Shown: positions 17,186 to 25,709, numbered from the stretch's first letter. The stretch is DNA of 64,000 nucleotides from Oscillospiraceae bacterium (GCA_024404315.1 JAKSQD010000003.1:1-64000), one strand, 5' to 3'. Numbers and translations: made by a program. Notes: generated from the sequence alone by a model not told the origin.

Positions 17186-18754
17186 ATGGCAAGTCAAGTG
17201 TTACAGGAAAGCATCTATACCCAGCCCAGCACGGTTTCCGCCGTGGAGTTCAATTACACCAACACCCCGCTCTTTTCCCCAGAGGAGTTTCTCAGCATGG
17301 AATACGATGCCGGGTTCCCCGAGCAACTCAGCATCGGCGGCCTGTCCTCCGCTTCCGTGAAAATCAAAATCAGCGGAAGCAAAAACCTGCTGAACAAGAA
17401 GATTCGGGTGAATCTGAGCACCGGTGAAATCAGCATGGGAAACTACAACTCTGAGCACATGGGCTGGTTCACCGTGACGGAAAATGAGCAGGATGGGGAA
17501 AACACCACCATTACCGGCTTTGACGGGGCGTATCTGTTGAACCGAAAGTATCTTCCCAACGTCGCCAAGGAAGCGGCGGGATATTCCACCACCAAAATCG
17601 TGGCGGACATTCTCGACCAGTGTACCGACGCCGAACGCTACAAGGGAGCCACCTTAAAGCCGGAGCGTCCCGTCCTGACCAATCAATACATCAATCAGGA
17701 GATTACCGGCTATACCTGCGCCGAGATGATTGGGTATGTTGCGGCACTCAACGGACAAAACGCCCTGATTAACGGGGAAGGAAAGCTGAAATTTGTTTCG
17801 CTGGAGGAAATGACGCTGTATCTTCCCGGCGGCCTTCGGGTGCTCACGTCGGATTATGTCTATGAGGATTCTCTGAAAATCGGCGGCTTGTGGCGACCGG
17901 CGGGCATTGTCTGTCAGGTGAGCGAGGAAGAAAAGCTGTTTGCGCCCGTGGTGGACGGGGGAGAGTTTAACCTCTACATCCGCAACCCCTTTATGACACA
18001 AAGCGCCTTGAACGCTGCCGCCGCCCGTCTGACGGGCTTGGTTGGCTATCGGGTGGGACAGTGTGCCCACTTTGGCGGCGGCTTTGTTCGACCCTGCGAC
18101 GTGGTTCCCATTCGGACGGCGGATGGCACGGAATACCGAATGATTGCCGCTGGCGTTCATATTGCGTGTGACGGCGGTGTGAGAACGGAATTTTCTTCCT
18201 CTTATGCGGCGGATGACTCGGAGGCCAGCGTGGGCAGCGGTGTGGGAACCTCCTCCGGCGACCTGCTTTCCCAGGTGAACAGCCTGGAACAGAAGGTCAA
18301 AGAGCTGGAAACCGGTTCTTCCAACTGGCAGGCGCTGTCCTTGGCCTCGGGTGTGACGAGCTACAGCGACCAGTTCGGCGGAAGCCCACTGGGTGTGCCG
18401 GCCTTTTGCGTGCAGGGGGGAATTTGCAGGCTGACGGGCAGTGTGCAGGTGACTTATGGTGGGAGTACGGTGACGCTGGCCACCCTGCCGGAAACAGTTC
18501 GACCCGTCTCCAATGTCTACCGCCTGTCCCCCTGTGGCGGAAAGCGGATTGCCAGAGTGTATGTGAACCTGGCGGGAGAGGTGCGCCTGGAATGGCTGCT
18601 CAACCTGACCGATGGCAGCAACTACACCACGGCCACTTGGGTGCAGGTCAATTTGGAATTTCCTGTCATCCGTCAGGAAACCCTTGCTGTCAGAGCTTTG
18701 GTGGAAGAAGGGCTTCAAGCGCAGGTGGGAGAGGACGGCGAGGCGCTGACGTGA
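17186..18754 (+). CDS. Tail tip/hub protein
   Basis: A 522-residue protein in the position of the tail-associated hub (Tal/gp44-like). The N-terminal 330 residues are beta-rich with a hub-like SIGGLSSASVKIKISGS and FTVTENEQDGENTTITGFDGAYLLNRKY. A short coiled coil (SLEQKVKELE, about 365) separates it from a small C-terminal beta domain (GGICRLTGSVQVTYGGSTVTL) that could contact the receptor. No separate tail fibre gene follows, so this tail may be the adhesive part. ATG 17186 has GAGAGGTGAG upstream. Confidence 0.7.
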   Translation: MASQVLQESIYTQPSTVSAVEFNYTNTPLFSPEEFLSMEYDAGFPEQLSIGGLSSASVKIKISGSKNLLNKKIRVNLSTGEISMGNYNSEHMGWFTVTENEQDGENTTITGFDGAYLLNRKYLPNVAKEAAGYSTTKIVADILDQCTDAERYKGATLKPERPVLTNQYINQEITGYTCAEMIGYVAALNGQNALINGEGKLKFVSLEEMTLYLPGGLRVLTSDYVYEDSLKIGGLWRPAGIVCQVSEEEKLFAPVVDGGEFNLYIRNPFMTQSALNAAAARLTGLVGYRVGQCAHFGGGFVRPCDVVPIRTADGTEYRMIAAGVHIACDGGVRTEFSSSYAADDSEASVGSGVGTSSGDLLSQVNSLEQKVKELETGSSNWQALSLASGVTSYSDQFGGSPLGVPAFCVQGGICRLTGSVQVTYGGSTVTLATLPETVRPVSNVYRLSPCGGKRIARVYVNLAGEVRLEWLLNLTDGSNYTTATWVQVNLEFPVIRQETLAVRALVEEGLQAQVGEDGEALT

Positions 18755-19491
18755 ATACCAAGGAGTACACGGTTCTCTCAACCAGCGGGGCAAACCTCCG
18801 GCTCTACCCCTCCAGCGTCTATCCCACCGAGGAACCGGTGGGAAGGCTGGGCTTTTTGGACAGCGTGGATGTTATCACCGATTGGGTGAGCGTCAACTCG
18901 GTGGGGACGGAGACCCGGTATCTGCCGGTGCTCCACGGCGGAGCGGTGCGCTATATCTCCGCCGCTCTGCTGGGAAACCTGAGCTGTGGGGAAAGGGCTG
19001 CTTTGGCGGCTCCTTTTGTCTACGGGAAAATCTACGATTGGAAGGCTTTGCACAAAGAGGCCGTGGGGGTGGTCAGCCTCGTGACCTTGGAGGAGCATCG
19101 GAGCATCAGCTGTGGGCGGGCTGCCTCCATCGTGCTGCAATTGGCGGGGGTGCTGCCGGTGGGGAAAATCATCGGGCACACCCAACCGGACGGAAGAAAA
19201 GGAGTCACCAAAACCACCGTGTCAAAAGCCATCACGGGTAGGGGACATCTCCTCGACGGAACCTATACCATAGAGCGGGTGGACTGTCTCTTTTCTCAAC
19301 TGCCCGAGGGCTATCAAAAGGCGGGCGTGGTGTATATCCAAGACTCCAATGTCTGCGTCAGCGCCGGGGACGGAGCCATTTTCAGCTGCAATCAAGCGGG
19401 AAAGCGATACGGAAAAGGGGGCGCAGCGGTTCTGCGAACCAGTGGTTATCCCTTCACCGCTCCGATTCTCTATGTCATTGTGCCCACCTGA
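18751..19491 (+). CDS. Tail/lysis-region protein with SH3-like start and NlpC/P60-like segment
   Basis: A 246-residue protein read from GTG 18751, which overlaps the preceding stop (GTGA), implying translational coupling. Residues 6-75 look like an SH3-type beta domain (TSGANLRLYPSS). The later SCGRAASIVLQLAGVLPVG aligns by eye with the Cys motif of NlpC/P60 hydrolases (DCSG....AG..LP) and KAGVVYIQDS with their HVGIYIG strand, but the expected His is Ala. It may be an inactive or structural relative. No firm family assignment. Confidence 0.5.
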   Translation: MNTKEYTVLSTSGANLRLYPSSVYPTEEPVGRLGFLDSVDVITDWVSVNSVGTETRYLPVLHGGAVRYISAALLGNLSCGERAALAAPFVYGKIYDWKALHKEAVGVVSLVTLEEHRSISCGRAASIVLQLAGVLPVGKIIGHTQPDGRKGVTKTTVSKAITGRGHLLDGTYTIERVDCLFSQLPEGYQKAGVVYIQDSNVCVSAGDGAIFSCNQAGKRYGKGGAAVLRTSGYPFTAPILYVIVPT

Positions 19492-19533
19492 ACCAGTGGG
19501 CGGTCAGTAAAATCACAGGAAAGAAGGGGAGAC

Positions 19534-19875
19534 ATGCAATTTTTGATTACCTTTGGCTTTATTGTTCTGGATTTTCTCTCAGGAATGCTCAAGGCCACGG
19601 GGTTAAAACAGTTTTCCAGCACACGGATGCGGGAGGGCTTTTTCCACAAGGTGGCGCTGCTGCTGTGTATGCTGCTGGGCTATGGGGTGGATTTTGCTCA
19701 GAATTATGTGGATTTGGGCTTTAACGTTCCGGTCAGCGCCTCGATTTGCGTTTACATCGTGCTCATGGAAGTGGCCAGTATTTTGGAAAACCTTTGCAGC
19801 TTGAACCCGGAGCTGGTGCCCGAATCCGTCCGAGGCATCTTTGCCAGCCAGAACAACGGAAAGGGCGGCGAGTGA
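19534..19875 (+). CDS. Phage holin (TcdE/phage_holin_4 family)
   Basis: A 113-residue membrane protein that would permeabilise the membrane at lysis. The family mark is FGFIVLDFLSGMLKA with the conserved D..SG, followed by REGFFHKVALLLCMLLGYGVDF and a third hydrophobic segment ending ICVYIVLMEVASILENL. AAGAAGGGGAGAC precedes the ATG. Directly upstream of the endolysin, as usual. Confidence 0.9.
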   Translation: MQFLITFGFIVLDFLSGMLKATGLKQFSSTRMREGFFHKVALLLCMLLGYGVDFAQNYVDLGFNVPVSASICVYIVLMEVASILENLCSLNPELVPESVRGIFASQNNGKGGE

Positions 19876-19876
19876 C

Positions 19877-20524
19877 GTGGCGATGAATGCGGCAGGTCTG
19901 GCGCTGGTCAGGGAGTTTGAAGGGCTGAGTCTGAAAGCCTATCGGTGTGCCGCTGGCGTGTGGACCATTGGCTACGGACACACAGGAACGGTGGATCACA
20001 AAAAAGTACACTCGGGTATGACCATCACCCGAGCCAGAGCGGATAGCCTGCTGGCGGCAGACCTGGCCAAGTGTTGGGGCTATGTCAACAGCGTTTGCTA
20101 TGTTCCTCTGACCCGGGAGCTTAACCAGAATCAGAAATCAGCCCTTTGCAGCTTTGCCTTTAATTGCGGAAGCAACAACCTGAAAACCCTCTGTCAGAAT
20201 CGAAGCGTGGAGGAAATTGCCGAAGCAATGCTGCTCTATAACCGAGTGGGTGGAGAAGTGCTGCCCGGTCTCTCCAGACGAAGGCAGGCGGAACGGGAGT
20301 TGTTTTTGACCGAAGAAGAAGGAGAAACGTTTGACATGAAAACGCTGCAAAGAGGCGATCAGGGGCAGCAGATTAAAGTGCTGCAAAAGCTGATTGGCGG
20401 CCTCAAGATGGATGGTATATTCGGCCCCAAGACCGAGAACGCCGTCCGAGAGGCACAGAATCAGTTGGGACTCAAAACGGATGGCATCGTTGGCCCCAAA
20501 ACCTGGCAGGAATTGTTGAAGTAA
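19877..20524 (+). CDS. Endolysin: GH24 lysozyme with C-terminal PG_binding_1 domain
   Basis: A 215-residue muramidase. The GH24 catalytic part (about 1-135) shows EFEG...YRC...WTIGYGHT: Glu and Thr are in place and Cys stands where T4 lysozyme has Asp, as in phage P1 Lyz. NQKSALCSFAFNCG and LLYNRVGGEVLPGLSRRRQAE complete the fold. The C-terminal 65 residues (TLQRGDQGQQIKVLQKLIG...FGPKTENAVREAQNQLGL) are a peptidoglycan-binding domain. No signal or SAR helix, so release depends on the holin. GTG 19877 or ATG 19883 can serve as start. Confidence 0.9.
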   Translation: MAMNAAGLALVREFEGLSLKAYRCAAGVWTIGYGHTGTVDHKKVHSGMTITRARADSLLAADLAKCWGYVNSVCYVPLTRELNQNQKSALCSFAFNCGSNNLKTLCQNRSVEEIAEAMLLYNRVGGEVLPGLSRRRQAERELFLTEEEGETFDMKTLQRGDQGQQIKVLQKLIGGLKMDGIFGPKTENAVREAQNQLGLKTDGIVGPKTWQELLK

Positions 20525-20541
20525 CTCAATATCATTTTTTT

Positions 20542-20573
20542 GCTCCCGGCTCTGCTGGGAGCGCTTTTTTTGC
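20542..20573 (+). terminator. Terminator of the phage-like operon
   Basis: GCTCCC (20542-20547) pairs with GGGAGC (20557-20562), followed by a T-rich tract (GCTTTTTTT). Confidence 0.85.
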
Positions 20574-20686
20574 CCAGAAAAAAGAAAAAGAATGACAATA
20601 AGAAGTCAATTCGATGACAAAGGAAAAATTTTTTCAAAATCGCTCTTTTTTGGAACAAATTCCAGAAAAGATGCGAGGCTTGCCAC

Positions 20687-20715
20687 TTGCTTTTCCTTTG
20701 ACAAACGGCTATAAT
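20687..20715 (+). promoter_or_regulatory. Promoter of the VanW gene
   Basis: TTGCTT, 17 bases, TATAAT. An overlapping alternative is TTGACA (20698-20703) with TGTAAT 18 bases on. Confidence 0.6.
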
Positions 20716-20797
20716 AAACCCTGTAATATGAAAAATAGCGCTCTGTCACAGAGCGAGATACCAGATCACACAAAGGCCATAGAAGGAGGCTGTGAAC

Positions 20798-22552
20798 GTG
20801 AGCGAAGTCAATCAGAATCAGGCCAACGCCGCAAAGGGCATTGGCGTGGGAGGAAAAATTGCCATTGCCGTGGCTTGTACGGCGGCTGTGCTGGCAGGAG
20901 GCTATGCGTTTCTCTGCACACAGGTCAAAGAGGATACCGTTTTGCCCAAAACCACCGTCAACGGCGTGGAGCTGGGCGGCTTGACCCAGGCAGAGGCCGA
21001 GGAAGCCCTGAACAAAGCGTTTGAGGAGCGTCTTGCCAACGCCGAGCTTGGCGTGGCCGTGGACGGCAAAACCTACAGCGTTCAGGTAGGCGACACCCTG
21101 ACCATGGACACCCAGGCGGCGGTGGAAACCGTGATGAAGCCGAACAAAAATTCCTTCCTGACCCGTGGCGTTTCCTTTGTCAAGGCACACGCAATGGGCA
21201 GCGACATCAAGCAGCTCCCCGAGCTGGCGGACGGCGAAAAGCTCTCCACGCATATTCAGGAAAGCGGCCTGATGGACATCAATACCACCGTTCAGAGCAC
21301 CTATAAGGTCAACAAAAAGACCAAGGATCTGGATATTGTCAAGGGCATTACCGGCCACAGCGTGGACGAGGCGGCGTTGACCGAGCTGATTTACGCAGCC
21401 GTTGCCGCCGACGATTATGAAACGGTGATTGAATGCCCCATGATTACCGGCGAAGTCAAGCCCTTGGACTGGAACAAGATTCGCAAGAAGGTGTGCAAGG
21501 AGTCTTCGGATGCCACCCTGACCCTGAGCCAGGATCGCCGCAACTATGAGATTGTGGAATCCGTCACCAGCGTGGATTTTGACACCGATGCCGCCAAGAA
21601 GGACTTCGAAGAGGCGGAAGAGGGGAAAACCGTTACCATCAAGCTGGTTTACACCGAGCCGGAAATCACCACCGAAAACCTCAAAAACAACCTCTTCCAA
21701 GACCGCCTTTCTGCCTATGACACCAAGGTGGGCGGCACCGACGGCAGAAAGTCCAACGTTCGTTTGGCCGGTGAGAAAATCAACGGTATTATCCTGCTCC
21801 CCGGCGATAGCTTCTCCTATAACAACACCCTGGGTCAGCGTACCGCTGAGAACGGCTTCTATCAGGCTCCCGCTTACTTCAACGGCGAGACTGTGCAGGA
21901 ATACGGCGGCGGCATCTGCCAAATGTCCTCTACCCTCTATTCCGCCACCCTGTACGCCAACCTCCAGATTGACGAGCGCCACAACCATACTTACGCTTCC
22001 AGCTATATCGGCCTGGGCATGGATGCCACCGTTTCCTGGGGTGGCCCTGACTTCCAGTTCACCAACAACCAGAAGTACCCCATCAAGCTGGTAGCCGGTA
22101 TGTGGAACGGTTACGCTACCGTGGAGATTCTCGGTACCAAGACCAACAGCAATAAGGTGGAAATCCGCAGCGAAACCCTCGAAACCAAGCCCTTCTCCAC
22201 CGAAACCAAGACCGATTCCACCATGGAAGAGGGCAAGTCTTACTATGAGCAGCACGGCGTGGACGGCTACCGGGTTCAGACCTACCGCATCATCAAGGAT
22301 GCTGACGGCAAGGTTCTCTCTGAGACCAAGGAGTCCTTCAGCACCTATACCCCGGAAAAGGAAATCGTCGTGATTGGTACCAAGAAAAAGGAAGTGCCCA
22401 AGCCCGTCACGCCCACCAACACGAAGACCGATTCCAAAACCGACAAAAAGAAAACCACCAAGAAAAAGACCACCAAAAAGACCACCAACAAGAAAACCAC
22501 GACCAATAAAACCACCAACGATAAAACCACTACCGATAAAACCCCTGCCTAA
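20798..22552 (+). CDS. VanW-family extracellular protein
   Basis: A 584-residue membrane-anchored cell-wall protein. One N-terminal transmembrane helix (about 16-38) is followed by two YoaR/PG_binding_4-type modules (TTVNGVELGGLTQAEAEEAL), then the VanW domain (about 310-440: LLPGDSFSYNNTLGQRT, EYGGGICQMSSTLY, ERHNHTYASSY). A G5-like segment and a Lys/Thr-rich tail of about 60 residues (KKTTKKKTTKKTTNK) follow. VanW function is unsettled; the name comes from vancomycin clusters, but no van genes are present. GTG 20798 is preferred over 20792 because AAGGAGG would be too close to the latter. Confidence 0.88.
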   Translation: MSEVNQNQANAAKGIGVGGKIAIAVACTAAVLAGGYAFLCTQVKEDTVLPKTTVNGVELGGLTQAEAEEALNKAFEERLANAELGVAVDGKTYSVQVGDTLTMDTQAAVETVMKPNKNSFLTRGVSFVKAHAMGSDIKQLPELADGEKLSTHIQESGLMDINTTVQSTYKVNKKTKDLDIVKGITGHSVDEAALTELIYAAVAADDYETVIECPMITGEVKPLDWNKIRKKVCKESSDATLTLSQDRRNYEIVESVTSVDFDTDAAKKDFEEAEEGKTVTIKLVYTEPEITTENLKNNLFQDRLSAYDTKVGGTDGRKSNVRLAGEKINGIILLPGDSFSYNNTLGQRTAENGFYQAPAYFNGETVQEYGGGICQMSSTLYSATLYANLQIDERHNHTYASSYIGLGMDATVSWGGPDFQFTNNQKYPIKLVAGMWNGYATVEILGTKTNSNKVEIRSETLETKPFSTETKTDSTMEEGKSYYEQHGVDGYRVQTYRIIKDADGKVLSETKESFSTYTPEKEIVVIGTKKKEVPKPVTPTNTKTDSKTDKKKTTKKKTTKKTTNKKTTTNKTTNDKTTTDKTPA

Positions 22553-22577
22553 AACAACAGCAGTTTGAAACAAAGAA

Positions 22578-22611
22578 AGACCATCTGCCGCCCGGTAGAT
22601 GGTCTTTTTGC
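22578..22611 (+). terminator. Terminator after the VanW gene
   Basis: AAGACCATCT pairs with AGATGGTCTT around a GC-rich loop, followed by TTTTTGCGC. Confidence 0.85.
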
Positions 22612-22622
22612 GCTTAACTATG

Positions 22623-22662
22623 CGAAAAGGGCGCTTCTGCCCCAAAGAACAGAAACGCCCCA
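22623..22662 (-). terminator. Terminator after the HPr gene
   Basis: On the - strand GGGCGTTTCTG pairs with CAGAAGCGCCC and is followed by TTTTCGC. Confidence 0.75.
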
Positions 22663-22692
22663 ATCATTCAGAACGATTTGACAGCCTATTGA

Positions 22693-22950
22693 TTACAGGT
22701 TAGCATCGAAGAAGGCCTTCAGTGCTGCGATAGCTGCATCCTCGTCAGCGCCATCAGCCTTGATGGTGACGGTCTCGCCCTTCTTGACACCCAGAGCCAT
22801 AATCATCATCAGCTGGGTCAGCTTCTTGGTCTGGCCGTTCTTGGTGATGGTGCAAGCGGAGGCGAACTTCTTTGCTTCCTTAGCCAGCAGGCCGGCGGGA
22901 CGAGCGTGAATGCCCAGTTCATCCTTGACAACGTAGGTAAACTCTTTCAT
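22693..22950 (-). CDS. ptsH: HPr-family phosphocarrier protein
   Basis: An 85-residue HPr, the phosphorelay protein of the sugar phosphotransferase system. The active His15 is in GIHARPAG, so it can accept phosphate from enzyme I. Counting from Met1, position 46, the regulatory Ser phosphorylated by HPrK in Firmicutes, is Gln (LTQLMMIMALG instead of LKSIMGVMSLG). It should therefore not take part in CcpA-type repression unless Thr45 substitutes. It lies 19 bases after the HAD gene, in one operon. No enzyme I gene is in the window. Confidence 0.9.
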   Translation of the reverse strand: MKEFTYVVKDELGIHARPAGLLAKEAKKFASACTITKNGQTKKLTQLMMIMALGVKKGETVTIKADGADEDAAIAALKAFFDANL

Positions 22951-22969
22951 GATAGGTTCTCCTTTGATT

Positions 22970-23659
22970 TTAATTTTGGATTATATGATCGATCAATCCG
23001 TGATACCCGGGGATTGATTTCACAAGCGGTTGTTCGGCAGCCTTTACAGGGTCAGGCTGATACCAAAGTGCATTCATTCCGGCAGACTGTGCGCCCAGAA
23101 CGTCTTTTTGCAGATGGTCTCCGATGAACAGGCATTCCTCGGGGGCGCATCCGGCCTTTTTCAGCACCAGGTCAAAAAAGGGCTGGGAGGGTTTTTCCGC
23201 CTCTGCTTCCTCACTGGTGACGATAAAATCCATCAAGACCAGCAGACCCAGACGATCCAGCTTTTTTAGCTGCCAGTCAGCGGTCATGTCGGTTCCCACG
23301 CCGAGGCGGATTCCATGTGCTTTCAGCTCGGAGAGCTGCTCTTTTGCGCCGGGGAAGGGAACAATCACCCGCAGCAGCTCTGCCCAATACAGATCACTGA
23401 GGATGGGGGCGTGAAAGAGAGGCAGATGGTGCTTCTGCAAGACCATCATATAGCGGAGGGAGCGGCTGTGACAGCCGGAGGAGTTGCCGTGCTCACGGAA
23501 CTGCTGATACATGGCATCCCGACAGGAGGCGAGGAAGGTTTCGCTGGAAAGCTCCAGCTCCCTCTGAGCATAAGCAGCGGTGGCGGCGGTGGCGACACGA
23601 TTTGCGTCATCGAAGCTGTAGAGGGTGTTGTCAATATCAAAAATGACTGCCTTGAGCAT
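22970..23659 (-). CDS. HAD-superfamily phosphatase (YjjG-like)
   Basis: A 229-residue HAD hydrolase, likely a small-molecule or nucleotide phosphatase. All four motifs are visible: FDIDNTLYSFD (nucleophile Asp), GVGTDMTADW (motif II; Thr in GTD), the Lys in AEKPSQPFF, and FIGDHLQKDVLGAQSAGM (acid motif). A helical cap of the C1 type lies between motifs I and II. It is cotranscribed with the HPr gene from a good promoter. Confidence 0.85.
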   Translation of the reverse strand: MLKAVIFDIDNTLYSFDDANRVATAATAAYAQRELELSSETFLASCRDAMYQQFREHGNSSGCHSRSLRYMMVLQKHHLPLFHAPILSDLYWAELLRVIVPFPGAKEQLSELKAHGIRLGVGTDMTADWQLKKLDRLGLLVLMDFIVTSEEAEAEKPSQPFFDLVLKKAGCAPEECLFIGDHLQKDVLGAQSAGMNALWYQPDPVKAAEQPLVKSIPGYHGLIDHIIQN

Positions 23660-23711
23660 GGAACACCACTCCTTCCTCTATCTGCTATTGTCTCTAAGAG
23701 GGTACGGGTTT

Positions 23712-23740
23712 ATTATATCCTTTTTTGTGCGATATGGCAA
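23712..23740 (-). promoter_or_regulatory. Promoter of the HAD-HPr operon
   Basis: On the - strand: TTGCCA, 17 bases, TATAAT, about 50 bases upstream of the HAD start. Confidence 0.75.
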
Positions 23741-23811
23741 GTACTTTTGGTTCTATCTTATAAAAAAATTCTCTCACTTTGTCAGTGAATCATAAAAATA
23801 TGTGGCATGAA

Positions 23812-23840
23812 TTGCTGCCGGTTCGGAAAATGTCTATAAA
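23812..23840 (+). promoter_or_regulatory. Promoter of the L,D-transpeptidase gene
   Basis: TTGCTG, 17 bases, TATAAA. The expected transcript has a leader of about 250 bases before ATG 24098, in which I see no known motif; a short basic Cys-rich frame (23847-24098) ends inside the ATGATG start but has no ribosome site. Confidence 0.6.
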
Positions 23841-24097
23841 TAGGGGATGTTGAAGCATAAAACGGAAAGGAAACGCAGAATTTGCGCTGTAAACATTTGT
23901 TCCTTGCGTCGGCGGGTCGTCTGTGATAGAGTATCAGTGTATGAAGAGGAATGGCACAGAGGCTTTGCTGTCTGTCCGTTCCTTTCGAAGCTGTTTTGCA
24001 AGCGGTGCCATCGGCGCACCGTTCTTTGCGGAGCGGCTTTTTCGAACATCCATTTCAGTGCTGCGCACAGGCGCATCAATCAGCAGGAGGAACGATG

Positions 24098-25549
24098 ATG
24101 AAACAGGGAGCGGCCAAGCGGGCGATGACACCTCAGAAAAAAAGAATCAGCCCGTTGATTTACCTTCTGATAGTTGCTGTACTGTTGGCCTTTTTGGGTG
24201 CGATTTACGGCGTAGGCGTGATTTATTTTACCGACCGCTTTCCCAACCACACCACCGTCAATGGCGTGGATGTCAGCGGCTGCAAAAAAGAGCGGGCTCG
24301 TGCTGCCATCAATGCCAGCGTGCAGGATTATTTGCTCACCGTTCAGGAGCGGGGCGGCGAATCGGAAACCATTTCCGCCCAACAGTTGAACATGACCTAT
24401 GAGGATCACGGTGAGCTGGAGGAAATGCTGGCCTCCTTTGACCCCAAGCTGTGGTTTTTGGATTACTTGGAACCTCACGAGCTGACCGCCTCCACCGCCA
24501 TCATTTATGACAGCAAGATGGCACAGCAGATGGTGGATCGGATGCGCTGTTTCAACGATCTGTACATCACCCCAGCAGAAAACGCCACCGTCGAGGCGAC
24601 GAAGGGAAAAGGCTTCCACATCAAGGAAGAGGTTCAGGGCAACGAGCTGCGCCAGGAGGAGGCCAAAAAAGCCATCTTTGACGCATTGGATGCCAAGGCG
24701 GAGAGCATCGACCTGGAGGCGCTGGACCTTTATGTCAAGCCCACCGTTTTCAGCGATGACAAAGACCTGCTCCGTCAGGTGGAGGAGCTGAACCGCCTGA
24801 CCACCGCCCATATCACTTATGACTTCGAGGATGGACGTGTTGAGGTGGTGGATGAAACCGTGATTTCCACCTGGCTCGTGAAGGACAAAAAGGGAAATAG
24901 AAAGGTGGACAAAGAGCTGGTGGCCGATTGGGTCAAGCGAAATCTGGCTTATAAGTACGATACCTTTGGTCTGACCCACACCGTCAAGACCCACAGTGGA
25001 AAAACTGTTGTCCTCAAGGGCGGAGACTATGGCTGGTGCATCAACCGGGAAGCAACCACAGACGCTTTGCTGGAAGCGGTGCAAAAGGGAGAACAAGTCA
25101 CGCTGGAGCCGGTGTACCGCTACACGGCCAACAATCGAGGCGTGGACGACATCGGCGGAACCTATGTGGAGGTCAGCATTGCCGACCAGCATATGTGGTG
25201 CTACAAGGACTATGAGCTGGTGGTGGATACCCCTGTCGTCACCGGCAACCCCAACAAGGAGGGCTGCGCCACCCCCAGCGGCAGCGTCTGGGCGATGGAC
25301 TGCCACAAAAGCCCGGCTACATTGGGTACTTATGTCACCATGGGCTATAGCTCCTACGTCAACTTCTGGATGTCCTTCACCGGAAACGTGGGCATTCATG
25401 ATTCCAGTTGGCGCACCGAGGATCCGGAGCGCTACGGCGGAGACATTTATTTGACCAACGGTTCCCACGGCTGCGTCAACACCCCCTATGACGCCGCCAA
25501 GAAGATTTACGAGGTCTGTCGAGTGGGTACCGCAGTGGTGGTTTATTGA
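24098..25549 (+). CDS. L,D-transpeptidase (YkuD) with PG_binding_4 modules
   Basis: A 483-residue membrane-anchored enzyme that makes 3-3 cross-links in peptidoglycan. One transmembrane helix (about 20-42) is followed by two YoaR-type modules, the first with TTVNGVDVSGCKKERARAAI, akin to the VanW protein upstream. The C-terminal YkuD domain has IADQHMWCYKD, the His of VGIHDSSW and the catalytic Cys in SHGCVNTP. AGGAGG precedes an ATGATG pair; the second ATG has the better spacing. It faces the HAD-HPr operon divergently. Confidence 0.9.
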   Translation: MKQGAAKRAMTPQKKRISPLIYLLIVAVLLAFLGAIYGVGVIYFTDRFPNHTTVNGVDVSGCKKERARAAINASVQDYLLTVQERGGESETISAQQLNMTYEDHGELEEMLASFDPKLWFLDYLEPHELTASTAIIYDSKMAQQMVDRMRCFNDLYITPAENATVEATKGKGFHIKEEVQGNELRQEEAKKAIFDALDAKAESIDLEALDLYVKPTVFSDDKDLLRQVEELNRLTTAHITYDFEDGRVEVVDETVISTWLVKDKKGNRKVDKELVADWVKRNLAYKYDTFGLTHTVKTHSGKTVVLKGGDYGWCINREATTDALLEAVQKGEQVTLEPVYRYTANNRGVDDIGGTYVEVSIADQHMWCYKDYELVVDTPVVTGNPNKEGCATPSGSVWAMDCHKSPATLGTYVTMGYSSYVNFWMSFTGNVGIHDSSWRTEDPERYGGDIYLTNGSHGCVNTPYDAAKKIYEVCRVGTAVVVY

Positions 25550-25709
25550 GGCAACGCCGCACAATAGTCGAATGTGCGCCTTGCTTGTCCCTTTACTCCC
25601 AAATTTGCCGTTAAACCCTTGAAATACGTCAGTATTCCTGCGGCTTTCCCAACAAATTTGGAAGCAAAATTACTGCGCAATCCGCACATCCCTATTATGC
25701 GGTATTGCC
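25550..25709. repeat. Small palindromic (MITE-like) element, copy 1
   Basis: About 160 bases, starting right after the transpeptidase stop codon. Terminal inverted repeats GGCAACGCCGCACAATAG (25550-25567) and CTATTATGCGGTATTGCC (25692-25709) match at 15 of 18. Inside, CAAATTTG and AAATTTGG stretches also face each other, and the centre (25616-25643) is a 28-base core shared exactly with the copy near 29.6 kb, which includes AATACgtcaGTATT. No coding capacity. Confidence 0.75.

Larger units (their letters stand above)
8309..20573 (+). mobile_element. Compact SOS-regulated phage-like particle cluster
   Basis: A single + strand run of 16 genes: terminase small and large subunits, portal, scaffold, capsid, connectors, tail tube, tail chaperones, tape measure, tail tip proteins, holin and endolysin, ending in a terminator. 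All frames are intact. There is no integrase, excisionase, repressor, replication gene, tail-fibre gene or visible attachment repeat. The flanks are ordinary host genes. A PBSX-like or gene-transfer-agent-like domesticated particle fits, as does a pared-down prophage. Confidence 0.75.

Noticed and set aside
8309..20573. Flanking attachment-site repeats for the phage-like cluster
   Set aside because: I compared the flanks by eye and found no direct repeat worth reporting; absence is not proof.
20606..22663. 685-codon antisense frame opposite the VanW gene
   Set aside because: Glycine/valine/leucine-rich low-complexity translation caused by codon bias of the true gene on +; no ribosome site or domain. 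The same applies to long antisense frames over the L,D-transpeptidase, echA, the polyferredoxin and the molybdoenzyme.
23847..24098. 83-codon frame ending in the transpeptidase start codon
   Set aside because: No ribosome site, odd Arg/Cys-rich composition; treated as leader RNA.
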